NCBI RefSeq assembly: GCF_964355755.1
Contig: NC_092674.1
Span: 67,001-131,000 of the forward strand
Reading direction: 5' to 3'
Length of the DNA stretch: 64,000 nucleotides
From: Antedon mediterranea
Taxonomy: Eukaryota > Echinodermata > Crinoidea > Comatulida > Antedonidae
Below, piece after piece: positions 1-15,600 of the stretch. Under the pieces are notes generated by a model. The model was not told the origin of the DNA, made no database searches, and saw only the letters and a program-made list of their open reading frames with translations. How positions within the stretch are numbered: the stretch's first letter is position 1; the number at the start of each line of letters is the position of its first letter. The position numbers and the translations under genes are program-made.

Positions 1-183
1 TGCTTAATAGGACAGCATTTAAAGGATCATAACATGATTGTTAATCCAAGTAAAATTAATTCATGTTTTAGTATACTTAGGAAATGCAAAAACAAATTTA
101 TCTATGAAATGTTGTATATCAGACAATTAAAACCTAGTCTTAATAAAAAAAGTGACTCTGTAAAAGCTAAGCTTTTCACTTGA
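1..183 (+). pseudogene. 3' end of a Penelope-like retroelement ORF (GIY-YIG end)
   Basis: Frame 1 is open from the left edge to a TGA at 181-183, giving 60 codons. The translation has the layout typical of the C-terminal tail of Penelope-like elements: an H-L-K-D-H stretch, a 'FSILRKCKNKF' segment, 'YEMLYIRQLKPSLN' and a terminal 'SDSVKAKLFT'. In that family this region follows the GIY-YIG endonuclease. About 100 bp downstream (270-320) is a 'CTCCATGATGGAGTCGAAACG' inverted motif of the kind that follows many such ORFs. It lies antisense to the MCF2-like gene. The reverse-transcriptase part, if present, is left of the window, so intactness cannot be judged. Confidence 0.75.
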
Positions 184-484
184 CAGGATGTAAAGACAAT
201 AGGTCTTTTGTTATTTAAACTTTGACCCTTGGCTTGTGCTATTTAATTAGTTGTTGTTTTAAATGTTATTCATTGGACTTGATAATGACTCCATGATGGA
301 GTCGAAACGTCGTTCTTTTTTAAGCGTTATTTTTATATTATATATAATATTATAGGATGATGATGTTTTTTGATGATCATCATGATTATAATGGTGATAG
401 CAATAACATGGTCATAATCAATTCCAAATTGAAAGATATGGATGATATGATTAAATTTCCATAAAAAAATTATTATATAGTTAC

Positions 485-676
485 CGATAATTCTGAGTTA
501 AGGATGTCCGAGAACATTGTGTGGAATTCTTTAGGATTGCTGAGTTTGAGTTCCTTACAGTTTTCAAGGTATGCATCAATGTTTTTTAACCCCTGGTCAA
601 CCCCTTCCTTTGTCTGACATGTGTCAATGTCTTGTGAGGCTAGTACTTCCATTCCTTTTGAACACCATTGTTGGGC
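485..676 (-). CDS. MCF2L: MCF2-like exon, spectrin-like segment (last exon in window)
   Basis: This exon has 64 whole codons, from acceptor TATAG to donor GTAACT. It begins AQQWCSKGMEVLASQDIDTC and continues through 'KEGVDQGLKNIDAYL' and 'NPKEFHTMF'. The QWC...G...LASQ...D.CQ pattern is characteristic of MCF2-family proteins just before the linker to the DH domain. Confidence 0.88.
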
Positions 677-3600
677 CTATAATTGAGTAAACATTAAATT
701 ACTGAATATGTACATGAAGAGGAAAAATTGGATTCAACAAATGACAACATGTGTGCATATTATGTGTTTGTTAAACAGAAGATAGAAAATGATATATTCT
801 AGGGAATAGCTCAAACTACTAACTGAATAAGTACCTTATGTATCCTTTGATGTAATTCTAATGATTTGCTTAACACAATTGTTCTTGTAAGTGTTTTCCT
901 TTCAATTTCTTCAATTAATTCTGAAATGTCTTCACACTTTGGTCGGATACAATCTCCAGCATAGTTTTCCTGAGTTATCAGCTCTATACCCTCACTACGA
1001 AGTTTTTCTGCAGATTCAAATGCAGGCTGAAAAACAAAAACAAAAATTATAAAAAAATTACTCAAAAACTGAATGAAGTACTGTACTTGGCAAAATATAT
1101 CAATCATTAAACATTACTAGAGGCTGAGCTCGCTTCGCTCGCTCCCCCTCTAGGAAGTGTAGACGATGGTTCTCGGAATGATAATGTTCTCATTATACGT
1201 TTTCTGTCGGTTACCATTATTGAAAATGCTTGACATTCGTAAAACTAAACTACTTTGTTTCACAGTGTTTTAGATGATTAATAACATTTTAAAGTATAGT
1301 TTTTATTGTTTGGTAGGGCCCTTTGGGGAGGCGGAGGTCATTTGAGGGAGGTGCTTATTCGAGGGATATATGTTAAATTTTTTAGTTTCAATAATATGGT
1401 AACATTTATAATCAAATGAAATCTTCTAATAGATATGAAAACTGGTAAAAAAGAATAACAAATTCTAGGTAAATTGTAGATAACAGTGCGATGAATTCCA
1501 CTACAAATAGTATAATTGTTGTGTTATTATAAATATGTGGATGGACGTTTATTAGATAGTTGGGTTGGGGGGGGGGGGGTTATTATTCAAAGTGATGTTT
1601 TATTGGAGAGGCGTTTATTTAAATGAATACCATCCTAATAATTATTAATACATTATTTAATTTAATCATCTTTTGAAACTAACTGCCGTGACAGAGTGGG
1701 CCCAAGAAGAAGACATTACGGCTTGCAACATGGGCAGACATCTCGGTCCTAACGGGACACAGGAAGATAGCCTACAGTTATTCCTGCAAGCTTACTCAAT
1801 AAAACTCAGCTATCGGGATTTCACTCGAAAAATGTCTTATCATCAAATCTCCCTATGTAATTTTATAATACTATTCCCCACAATATATTCTGATTCTTTT
1901 AATATTTAATTTGATCTTTATTAATTTGCAGTATAATTTCTATTATTTAACTACTGTACCTTCACACATGCGCGATATGTTTTAAAATAAACAAAAAACT
2001 GAAATGGCTATGACTAATGGCCAACTTAAGCTCCAGTCCTACTATCTGATTTTTTTTTGTCTTCCAAAGGGACACTGTATTGATTGATGGAAAGTGCCTT
2101 TTTCCAGTCACCTTTAGGGTCAAATCTATTATTTTAACTGCTCCCTTGTGTATAAAAGAGAGAAAATATTTGAAACCAGGTTGTTGCAAGGTGAACTTAT
2201 CTTAAACCCGGAAATTACTTTGACCGGAAAGAATTGAAATTGAGATGAAAATCTAATGTTGAAATCATAAATTTTGTTAAAAAACTCTTTATAATATCTT
2301 CCTAAGATAGAAATATGGAACAATAGCGTCGATGTAAACACTAATGTTATCAAATCTACGTTTCGCGGTACATCTCAGATAGATAAGGTAGGTATCCAAG
2401 GCGGAGATTTGTACCGAAGTTTTTGCATTGTGCTCGCCTATGTCAGAATTAACCATAATTTATATATAGATTCGGAGAGAGAGGGCTCACTACTTCATAT
2501 TTTGTTAGGGTAAAATGGGGGAGGGATAACCTGCAACTTGCAGCCTACTGGGCTGAATTGCGCAAAGTGGTGTTCAAGACACATACCACAACTTTCTTCT
2601 CCTTTAAGGGTCCCCTCATGTCGACTGCTGCCCTCAAATGGCGTGTTATTTAATATTTCGTAGGAAAGATACAGGTTAGTTAAAAGAATACAAATTTTCC
2701 CTTTTTTTATTTGTGAAGTTATTAATGAACCGATTTTGGTATATTTACACTGAAAAATTCAGAATGGTAACTTCAAAATTGTAGGCGTTATCGTGCTAAC
2801 ATACAAACAAAGCACGTACTATAAATTTAATATACTAAATGACAATTTGTTTCTGGTTTAAGGAGGACCAAATGCGTACTTCATTTTAATTACAAATTAA
2901 TCAAATATAGAGGTGGCTAAATTGGAATGTTTTAATAAACTGTAAAATTAACTGAATCAGAAAGTGAACTTACGTGTGTATTTCCTTCAAATTCATTGTG
3001 TAATGTTGATAATCTCTCAACTGAAGCAACTGAGTCTCCAAGCTCATTAGCATCATTGATTTTGTATAGGTAATTATCAAGAACTAATTTCACCTATAAA
3101 CATCAAACATTGTCATATGAAATATGGTAAGTTTATCATAAATTGTTTTTAGTTTCCTATATTCAACCTCATATTATAATTCCATTATACTACACAGTTA
3201 TTTCACAAACCTGTTTAAATTGATAATCAAACCTTCTGTAGTCAACACACTGCATCAGCTTAATCTTGTGTCCATCCCAAAACACATCAAATGATTTCTC
3301 CGTTTCTTCTAATTGCACTAATAATCTTTAAGAAAAAATACATAACTTCTTGAACAAATATTAATGATAATAAATCAACAAACCTGAATGCATAAATAAT
3401 AGGCATAAATTAACTAACTACTGAAACTAAAACTTAACTAAATAATTGAGTTCAGATAATTATAATACCAAATGGAAATGGCATTTTTATAAATGCTGCA
3501 TGCATTACATAGTATTAACACAGTATACATATATATATAATATACACATTTTAAAAACACATTTGAAGCTTTCATAATTATTCATATCTTATATCACAAA

Positions 3601-6600
3601 ACAATACCAAAGAACAACAAAGAAGAATTTATTATTAATTTAAAATCACAAACAAAATACCACTGTAAACAAAAATTAAAAGCCCTATTTTTGCATAAAG
3701 TATAATAGTATGTCCACTGTTTGTATTTTTGAGTCTCAAAACCATCATCTGCAATTAGCAGAATATGAAATCAAGAAATACCAGACTTTGCAAGTTAACA
3801 TCAGGTAATAATGCCAATAAATCACTTTATAGAAGCTGATGACAAAATTGGTAATTGTAAAAAGTTTGTAAAATGTTGTAATAATGAGGCTTTTAACATT
3901 AGCATTATGAGTACTTTTAAAACTGTACTGCCCTCGCATTCTTAGTCTACAAAATAACTTTTAAGTTTTTTAACTTGGATAAAATGTAAAACATAATAAA
4001 ATGGCATGAATTTCTGCAACTAAATGAATGAAACTGTATAAAATAATAGCATGCAAAGATTAACACTAAACATATTGTTACATTCACTAATACTTACTTA
4101 TTCTGAATATCTCCAGCACTTTCAGATTTAAAAATTAAAATAAATAATGTAACATTAACATTGAAGTATCAAGCAGATAGTTAATTATAACCAAAAAAAA
4201 TAGCCTCCTTAATAAAGCAGGCAAAAAACCTTATATAGTCATTATGGGTTAGAAAACTCTTGACATGTTGGAACTGACAAATAACACTTTTTACCTATAA
4301 AACTAGTATATAGTTTTCTAGATCTAATAATTAAAAAACAACTTACATACATAAAAATGTAATAATAATACCTTTCAACAGCACAGACATTGGAGAGTTT
4401 ATCTGGGTTGAGTTTAAAGGAAGCTGTGTCTTTGGAAGGCTTGCGTATACAACCAAGTAACGTTTCACCATGGCGCCTTGTACTTAGGATATCTTCTTTC
4501 ATCTCATTATGTTTTACCGTGTGATCGTGTAACATCAACTTAGCTGCATCAAGATCATTTGGAAGCTCATGTTGGTTCATTTCATCAGATATTGCTTGCA
4601 CAATTTTTGAAGTCTCATTGCAATTTGCTGCAAATCTCTCAATAGCCTTACATGAATAAAATAAACCAGGTGAAATTAAATGGTATATACAATCTAAATA
4701 AATTGCTTAGCACCTATACACACATCTATACATTAACTATTTATTTTTTTTTTTTTATATTTCTGGATAATGAATACACTACTGTATCTTGATAAAACTC
4801 TTGAAAAACATACCTGGTATGCAACTTATTATATTTTACTATTAAATTAGTTCTATTTCAATTAATGCACTGTACTTAAATATACAGCATATAAACATAC
4901 TGTAATTTCTATTTTATGAAGAATACATGAAGGAAATTGTTACCATTCGATCCTCAATCCAAAGTTGTAGATTGAATCTTATTGTGCCTTTGAAATCAGT
5001 TGTTAGCTGTGAAGGGTCTATGTGTGAATGTAACTCTTCAACCGTATCAAGTAAAACCGTCTGAAGAAGTAATAACTTGTTACAGTAAATATAATATCAT
5101 TTTCATAACATATGGTAATACTACAATCATGGTGTGTCACTACTATCAGAAATTTACATCCTAAATTGATTTTGAGCAGACTCTTTTAATTCAATTTAAA
5201 AAACTTTACAATTCCTTTGGTCATGGCAGGCTCACAAAAGTAGACAAATATCAGTAAAATAGAACATACAGTTGCACAACAACAAACATTGATATGATGA
5301 ATGTGCAGTTATCAGTACCATTACTACAGTAATTAAAAAAAGATGAATTTTCAGGCTACAGTTAATAAGTATTAAGAGTATACCTTAAAGTTAAAATCAT
5401 CTTTAACAAGACTATATCCGAAATCAGAGAATTTCCTTGCAAACCATCCACAAGGCTTGATGATATAGATGCACTGCATACTACCTGGAAATAAACCCTG
5501 AAATGGAAATAATGGAATAATGATTGAATACATCCATTATTTAGTGATTCTTCTGATTTGTTCTATGTTGTTTTTTGTTTAAAGTACAAGTATCTCTATA
5601 TATTCTTTTTTAATTAGATTGATTACCTTAGGGTTTATTACTATGATACCTGTTATCATTGTTTCACTTTACTTGTACTATTTTTGAAGTGTGAAAAATT
5701 CAATAAAAGAAGAAGAAGAAAGAAAGCCTGTTGGTGAAATCTCTAAATTAGTTTAAACCATCTAGCATTAGTTGATTAGAATTTAAAAAAAAATAGTTTG
5801 ACTCTTTCAATGGGAAAAATATAGAGAGATCATCAAAATACTGAATTCACTAATTTCTGGTTCCTGTACACACATCATGCTATGCGATAATATTCATTTC
5901 CTTGTTATAGTATTGAGTGTAAGAGAGGAGGTGTAGTGAAGCTATTGCTATTAATTGATAGCTTTCAGGGAAGCTGTAAGAAACATAATTAATCATGATA
6001 GAAGCATTCTAAAGAAGTAGTAACATACCGATATCCTGTACAGAAGTGTCTTAACACTACTCCATGACTCATTCCGACGATCAGCTATTATTGCAAATCC
6101 TCTGTCAGCTTCAATCATACTATTAGACATTATCAGAAATGGAAAAAAGTGATAAGATTAGTGAACGCATTACGATGATGATCATGCCAGACATAATTTT
6201 GTGAATTTTTATTAAACTTACTCGCCAACACATTTGTTTGCAAAAGAAAGTTTGAAATTGGCCTACCAAGCTTTTCTTTTATGCAAAAGTTTACAGTATG
6301 CTATAAATCTGTTTTCTGCAATGCATATTTTGGAAGAGAAAGGGTCTGCTTGGATTTGGAAAGAAAGTTTTACTAATATTACAGAAACACTCCTTGCACA
6401 ATTGCTTATATGAGTAAAACAGCTATTCTAAATACCCAACTGTAATGATACCAAATTAATCAAATGAGAAAAAAAGATTGTGTTATAATGATGATTATCT
6501 TATTGTGATGAAAGAATTTGAATAATTTGTTAATTGTGATTTTATTTTGATATCATCTGTTAGCACTGCGCTGCTTGCCTATGAAATTATGTGTTAAATT

Positions 6601-9600
6601 ACTTCCTCTCAGGGCATGGCCACAACAAATATAGTGAGCTTTTATGGCTATTGCTAACGCCGCAAATGATGTTTTATCCAAAAAATAGTTTTTGTTTTTT
6701 AATTTAGCAGACCAATGAGTGGTACACATTAATAATGTTGGTATTCGTTCAATATGGTTTGCAGGTTTTAGCAATAACTACCTACAGACTATCTTCACTA
6801 TGTCATGCAATTTGCTGTTAAAACAAGGTGATAGAATGAAAATATGCTCTCTTGAATATAAATAACCTATATGGTGAACAAGTAAGTGAACAGCATTAAT
6901 CATGAATTCAGTATCGCAAGGGCTTGAGATGATTTTGTGTAAAAAAAGAAATAAGAATACAAAATAAATAAAACTGAACTCAGTATAAAGGGGAAAAAAT
7001 GAAATATGAATGTTTTAAGGTATAAGAGTAAGTACTGTAGATTCAATGACTGTGAACAAGAAACAAAAATAAAACATGCACCAGAAAGATATAAAGATAA
7101 AGATTTTGTAAAGTAACTAAAATCACTAAAGATGAAAGTCAACCAATAAAAACAATAATAAATAAATTTCATGCAAGTACCTCTCCTCATAATTTCGAAG
7201 GAAGCTGCGATGTAATAGTCGACAAAATAACACAGAACTGCATGTTTATTTACTGAATGTATTTTAATATTAGTACAAATGAATTATTTCCAGAGTGAAC
7301 AACCTGGTAATAGTTTGGAATGAAAAGATTTATTCATAAATTGAAATTAATATTTACATATTGATTTGGTCGTTAATTATTAAAGCATTTTAAGTTTAGT
7401 ATCCTACTTAGTATATTAGATTAGTTTGTTTCCTTGTGTTCAAATACATCATGATGGCAGGCCTACATACCTGGGCACCCTTGTTAAATACATCATTAGT
7501 TGAACAAATCCATCATCAGAGAGAGCAGTAAACTTCTCTGTGTCTGGTAATGTGATGATTGGAAGACCTGCTGATGTTCGTCCTCCTGAAGTTTGACAGA
7601 AATTCATACATTATTATGGGTTTGTTTCAATTGAAATTTATCCATGCTTTTTAATGTGATTTCCCATAGTGTAATTGAATTGAAAGTATTGAATTTATTA
7701 AAAGGAAGAACTATTCTATTAAAAGTCATTTCAAAATAAACATCATTTCATTTGGTTTATTCAATAACAATGAAATGAAGCAGAAAATGACTTTATGGGG
7801 AAATGATAGAACAAATGCTTACTCCAATTCCAACAGATTGATTGATTGTTTACTGTTGTTACTGCTGTACCTGACAGGTACTGTAGGGCCAAACTATCCT
7901 TGATTGATTGATTGTTTACTGTTGTTATTACTGTACCTGACAGGTACTGTAGGGCCAAACTATCCTTTGATTGATTGATTAATTTCTTACCTGACAGATA
8001 CCCAACTCCATCTTGCATAATCTGTGCCACATGTTTTATGCTCACCTCCATCTCCATTAATTTCTTTAGGTGATCATCGTCTACAAAAAGAAAAAAAAAA
8101 TTAAACATTTTTAAAATTTCATTTCCAAATCAGATAGTAAAATAGTAAGCAAATAAACAATGTCAACAAGTAAAGTTGTTGTAACATCACAAAGTGATGT
8201 AAAACAAATTGGTCAAATGTTTGCCCTACTCTGATGTAATGTATTTAAGTACATTAGTAATACTTGAGGTTGTGCGTTAGAGTCCCACCCGAGTATTACT
8301 ATTTTATATAATATGTACTTATATTACTTGTTATTATGTACTTATTATTAGTATAGTACAAATTACATTAGGGCAAACATCTGACCAACTCAACACCCTC
8401 ACACAAGGCTACTTCACAGTACAGTAGGTACAAACATGTAAAATCAAAATATAAACAATTCTCATTATTTAATATTAATCAATAATTCGCGTCATTTGAC
8501 ATATAAATACTTTTTAGGATCGCAGCTGGGTTTCTGTCCTTTATGAAGACACTTGTTTACAAAATACAAATTGCAAAATGAGTCATGTCTAGTACAGTAT
8601 TCCTTGGCAATTAGATGTTGTATACAGTAGATACTATGTTAAATCTCAAATGTGGGAACAATCCTTTATTTTATATATTATAATTAATTAACTCAGGTAC
8701 TGTACAACTATAAGGAAATGTAACAGGAAGTTTGGGATTGGCAAACACAAACAGTGAATTCCGCACAATTAATTTGTATTTCTACAAGTCCTATACAGTA
8801 CAGTAGTAATTTCAATTATTATATACAACTCTTAGTGTAGAAAATTGTACAATTTAAATCAGGATAATATTTGAAAGAGTTGAAAGATGATGTAGGCCTA
8901 CTGTTAACGAGACATTAAGGCCAAGTTGAAGGCATTAAAATGATGAAAAAAAGGATTTTCCCCATTCAAATACAAAACATTCATTTTTGTTTTATTGGTT
9001 TCATATTGCACAATATGCCTATTCAGGCCCCAATTTACAAAAAAGTGAATGATCTAATTCAATCATTGAAATGGGAAAATAACCAAAATTAACCAATCCA
9101 ATTAATTTGTGACATCACAACAACTGTTTAAGATTAACTTGACTATGTGACGGTTAGGTACAGTATATCCAATCTAACATAATGACTTAAAACAGATATT
9201 TCTATGATGCTAATTTTAAAAACAAAATCTATTTAACTTACAAAATAAATAAAGATGTTCCACCATTTTCAATTTATCAAACTGTTTTAATAAAATTAAA
9301 AATCAAATTTGATATTTGATACCAAACTTACTAATCCTTTTAGAGTATGAGCTTATCTCCTGTAAGGTGTTCCACTGGAAGAGGAAGCTAGCTAATGCTA
9401 ATGTCCGGCTTAAAATATCTTGGAATAGAAACACGGGCACCATAATTATCCAAAATATTATATTCATTAAATTAGACAATACTATAAAAATTAATGCTTG
9501 TCAAATAATTCTGCATTTTATTAAGGCAGACATTTTTCTTTGAAGTAGATGGTGTACTTTCAATCCAGTACCTCAACTGTTGCTGTCATTTCTAACATAG

Positions 9601-12600
9601 ATACAATATCATCTTCATGATCTAATTCCAGGATCTCAATCTTCAGATTAGTAATTCCAACAATGTTTTAATTAGCTCAATTCCTTTGAAACAAAATTGT
9701 ACAAAAAGTGAAGATAATCTCAATTAGAATGAACCGTGAATAGAGAGAGTGTGCCTTATGTGTGGTTCTACTGTCTAATAAATCAACTATGATGGATCAC
9801 TGACTAGCTACAGGAAGCTCACTAAATTCCTTCTCTTAGCAACAGACTTGGCAAGATCAGGGGTATCCATAAGACGTAATACAATTATTTCAATTACGAA
9901 ATTACTTACAATACAGAATTATAATTTAAACAATTTCCTAAAATGGAATAACTTAAATAAAATAAATGTTCTGTAAATACAACTAATTAATATAACAAGA
10001 TGTTATAAAGATTAACTCATAAATGAAATCACATCTACTGTATATGCCATATGCCTACAAATGTTATCAATTCAATCACCTGCCATAATTTAATATAGAC
10101 ATAATTAGAACAAAACGTAGAATAATGTTGGTTGAATAGAATCATTTTAATGTTGAACTACATGCATTGAGAATGCCCACGTTGTGAACATCTGTGTAAA
10201 CAAAAGATTTGCAGCTAGTTTTGAAGGAACAAAATGATTTATGTTTGAAATGCCATAAACTGGTAGTAATGATTACCTTATTCTAACTAATTGTAATTTT
10301 TTAATATAAGACATACTGTCCTAAAAATAAAATATTGGACAAAATAATGACAATAAGATTGTATTATTATCATATACAGTATTCGTAAACCAACATAGTG
10401 TAAATTCTCAACTTTGCAGTGTAAAAGCATGGAGAAATTGGTCTACAACCTAAAGTACCAGTAAAATAATTCAGTATAATTCCTAAAGTCATAAACAGAA
10501 ATACTGTAGTTGGAACAACAAGGTTAACTTATGACTGTGTTCTCCATTTTAACTAATTTATTCAAAAGATCTTATGCAAATGATCACATACAGTATGGTG
10601 TATGTCACAGCCCATTTTAACTAATTTATTCAAAAGATCTTATGCAGATGATCACATACAGTATGGTGTATAGTCACAGCCCATTTTAACTAATTTATTC
10701 AAAAGATCTTATGCAAATGATCACATACAGTATGGTGTATGTCACAGCCCATCCACCAAAGAGTGCACTACTAGATCTTATGCAAATAATCACATACAGT
10801 ATGGTGTATGTCACATTGCTAAGGGGTGTCACGAAAGCTCAGACCACGAAAGCTCAGACCCCCTAAGACCTAAGATCACGAAAGCTAAGACCCAACACCT
10901 AAGATTACAAATATTTATCTTTCGCACCTGCCTTGTATTTTAACTCCCAACATTTATTCTGAATACCACACCTTAGAATTGGCACTTTCATGAAAAAGAA
11001 TCACATAAAAAGTAACAAATACATTTTTAAATTGATGATTTTACAGACGTTTTTCTCGCACACAAAATGACTAGCCTACAGTACAGTAGGCCTACCCCAT
11101 GGGCCATGTTCAATGTTTTTGTTTCTATGGAACGTCAAAAGAGCAAAAATTATATAGAGGGCTGAAAACTCTGTGGAGTCCATCTACAGTGTGGATGGAA
11201 CAATGTAAAATTAAAATTGTAATGATAATAGTATAATCATGCAAGTACGAAGAAATAAATACTGGCAAATAAATGTTAACTTAAAAGTTTTTTTGTTTCG
11301 TTTTCTTTCTGTTTTTATACTTGTACTATTATTGTTGCTCTTTTGGCGCTCCATAGAAACAAAAACATTGAGCGGGGAGCTCGAGGAGTTACATTACAGT
11401 ATACAAAGAAACACGCCTGTAAAATCATCAATTTAAAAGATTTATTTATTTGTTATTATGTGTTTCTCCTTCTGAAAGTACTTATAAGTCCTAATTTTAA
11501 AGTGTGGTGTTCAGGATAAAGTTAGTCAACAAATTTGGAGTCAAAATACAAGAAAGGCAGGTGCGTAAGAAAAACATCCTCTGAAGCAACACAATGGAGT
11601 AAATATATACCAACAAACAACCCGTCAAGTTTGTTTGTTGTAAAGAAAAAATATACATTTACTCAACGGGCGAAAATAATGTGAGTTTATCTATGTTTTG
11701 CGGTAGTATTAAATTATATTTATGGTAATAAATGAAACCTACTGTGTTTAAAATTATGTATGGATAAACAAGTATTGTTTTTAAGCTGTAGTATATCTTA
11801 GTATTTGTAATCTTAGGTGTTGGGTCTTAGCTTTCGTGATCTTAGGTCTTAGACTTAGGGGGTCTGAGCTTTCGTGGTCTGAGCTTTCGTGACACCCCAT
11901 TGCTAAGCCCATCCACCAAAGAGTGCACTACTAGATCTTATGCAAATGATCACATACAGTATGGTGTATGTCACAGCCCATCCACCAAAGAGTGCACTAC
12001 TAGATCTTATGCAAATGATCACATACAGTATGGTGTATGTCACAGCCCATCCACCAAAGAGTGCACTACTAGATCTTATGCAGATGATCACATACAGTAT
12101 GGTGTATGTCACAGCCCATCCACCAAAGAGTGCACTATACACATTTGAATGTGAAGAATAACAGTTTTTTTTTTACTATCCTAAAACAAATACAAATCAA
12201 ACTGTATCAAAGGCTTAATAAGAGGCATATTATAAACAAATTGGATGGATGTCATAAAGTTCAAGTCTACCTTTGCTCTCTTTTTACAATTCCTGTATCA
12301 TCAGAAATCAAAGTATTGGTGGAAAGCTACTTCAAATGGAACTGTAAACTTAAAAATAACAAAACAACTAATACAACAATACTGTTGTTATTTTCAAGGT
12401 TTATAATCAAGCAGGACATCAATAGGCACCTATTTTAATATGGCTCCAAGAATATTTTGAGAAACAATTAAAAAGAAACAGTTTCAATACTATGAAATGA
12501 TGATTATACTATCAATAATCTATTAAATTGATCAGTGAAAACGTACACATTTACAAATTATACCAGAATGCAGTTATACAAACTCACTGTATTACAAATT

Positions 12601-15600
12601 TTTCATTGAAGTTTTATGCTGGTGGTGTACAGGAGTCAATCAAATTATCACTCAAATTAACTACTAGTGATAATATTTGCTGAAGGAGGGAAAACTAGTT
12701 GGCAAATGGGTAGATTAAAACAGAGAGGTATACAAATATAATATTATTTATATATACAGTATTATTTTATACTTCCCTGATTAAAAACTGGAACTTAAAA
12801 TTTACGCCTACCGTTTATCCAATTCAATATAAACAAATTGTATGCAAGAATATTGCTGGTAACAAAAATTTTAAAGGCTAAAGCTGTATTATAAAATTAT
12901 TTCAATATTGAAATAATTTTTCAAAATGGGTTTAGGATGAGAAATAAACAATTTATTTTATATTTAGCAAATCAGAAACTATCTATAATCAATAGATTCC
13001 AAATCAATTGAAATAAGATTTTAAAAAATGAACATTGGCACTGATATAATTAAACACTACACAGAAACAATATATTACCTCATTAGAACCAAAAACATTC
13101 CAGTACTACTAATATCCTTGTTATAATATTCCAATTCTAAAATGTCACACCATCTACATGTATTGATATTTGGCATATAAACCAAAAACATTAAACTGTT
13201 TAAAGTATACTGTCGTATAATAATAGGTAAAGTGATATTGACAATAGGCGTGTATACTATGATCAGTGAAGCATGAAGACTGAATCATTCAATGAAGTCC
13301 TTTTATTATTAACGCCAACATGCCGAGTATTAACTATAATCAATACAATAGCACTATATTGCAACATGTGGTAGTTGAATAAAAAAACAATATTGTCAGA
13401 TTTGATAGATATTACTTTGACGACAATAATTCCACTAAATGAAATAACAACACAGTCTGACAACTCATCTAAACATTTTGAAAAATGGTCTCTACAGTGG
13501 CAGAAAATGATATAATTGATGAATGATTGTCATGCTGGAAAAATAAAGCATTTAACTAATTGTACTTTTATATTTGCATCCTATAGGCTACCAATGTTAT
13601 AGCTAGGATTGTAGTATTTATATTGGCATCCTATAGGCTACCAATGTTATATAGCTAGGATTGTAGTATTTATATTTGCATCCTATAGGCTATCAATGTT
13701 ATAGCTAGGATTGTAGTATTTATATTTGCATCCTATAGGCTTCCAATGTTATAGCTAGGATTGTAGTATTTATATTTGCATCCTATAGGCTTCCAATGTT
13801 ATAGCTAGGTTTGTAGTATTTATATTTGCATCCTATAGGCTACCAATGTTATAGCTAGGATTGTAGTATTTATATTTACATCCTATAGGCCATCAATGTT
13901 ATAGCTAGGATTGTAGTATTCATATTTGCATCCTATAGGCTTCCAATGTTATAGCTAGGATTGTAGTATTTATATTTGCATCCTATAGGCTACCAATGTT
14001 ATAGCTAGGATTGTAGTATTTATATTTGCATCCTATAGGCTACCAATGTTATAGCTAGGATTGTAGTATTTATATTTGCATCCTATAGGCTACCAATGTT
14101 ATAGCTAGGATTGTAGTATTTATATTTGCATCCTATAGGCTACCAATGTTATAGCTAGGATTGTAGTATTTATATTTACATCCTATAGGCTTCCAATGTT
14201 ATAGCTAGGATTGTAGTATTTATATTTGCATCCTATAGGCTACCAATGTTATAGCTAGGATTGTAGTATTTATATTTACATCCTATAGGCTATCAATGTT
14301 ATAGCTAGGATTGTAGTATTTATATTTGCATCCTATAGGCTTCCAATGTTATAGCTAGGATTGTAGTATTTATATTTGCATCCTATAGGCTTCCAATGTT
14401 ATAGCTAGGATTGTAGTATTTATATTTGCATCCTATAGGCTACCAATGTTATAGCTAGGATTGTAGTATTTATATTTGCATCCTATAGGCTTCCAATGTT
14501 ATAGCTAGGATTGTAGTATTTATATTTGCATCCTATAGGCTACCAATGTTATAGCTAGGATTGTAGTATTTATATTTGCATCCTATAGCTTCCAATTTTA
14601 AAGTGTGGTGTTCAGGATAAAGTTAGTCAACAAATTTGGAGTCAAAATACAAGAAAGGCAGGTGCGTAAGAAAAACATCCTCTGAACCAACACAATGGAG
14701 TAAATATATACCAACAAACAACCCGTCAAGTTTGTTTGTTGTAAAGAAAAAATATACATTTACTCAACGGGCGAAAATAATGTGAGTTTATCTATGTTTT
14801 GCGGTAGTATTAAATTATATTTATGGTAATAAATTAAACCTACTGTGTTTAAAATTATGTATGGATAAACAAGTATTGTCTTTAAGCTGTAGTATATCTT
14901 AGTATTTGTAATCTTAGGTGTTGGGTCTTAGCTTTCGTGATCTTAGGTCTTAGGGGGTCTGGCTTTCGTGGTCTTAGGTTTCGTGACACCCGCTACAAAT
15001 GTTATATAGCTAGGATTGTAGTATTTATATTTGCATCCTATAGGCTACCAATGTTATAGCTAGGATTGTAATATTTATATTTGGGTGTCACGAAACCTAA
15101 GACCACGAAAGCTAAGACCCCCTAAGACCTAAGATCACGAAAGCTAAGACCCAACACCTAAGATTACAAATATTTATCTTTCGCACCTGCCTTGTATTTT
15201 AACTCCCAACATTTATTCTGAATACCGCACCTTAGAATTGGCACTTTCATGAAAAAGAATCACATAAAAAGTAACAAATACATTTTTAAATTGATGATTT
15301 TACAGACGTTTTTCTCGCACACAAAATGACTAGCCTACAGTACAGTAGGCCTACCCCATGTTCAATGTTTTTGTTTCTATGGAACGTCAAAAGAGCAAAA
15401 ATTATATAGAGAGCTGAAAACTCTGTGGAGTCCATCTACAGTGTGGATGGAACAATGTAAAATTAAAATTGTAATGATAATAGTATAATCATGCAAGTAC
15501 AAAGAAATAAATACTGGCAAATAAATTTTAATTTAAAAATCATGATAAGTTTTTTTGTTTCGTTTTCTTTCTGTTTTTATACTTGTACTATTATTGTTGC

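Noticed and set aside
11900-12161. Overlapping 73-82-codon ORFs on both strands
   Set aside because: They arise from the 68-bp tandem repeat and are not protein-like.
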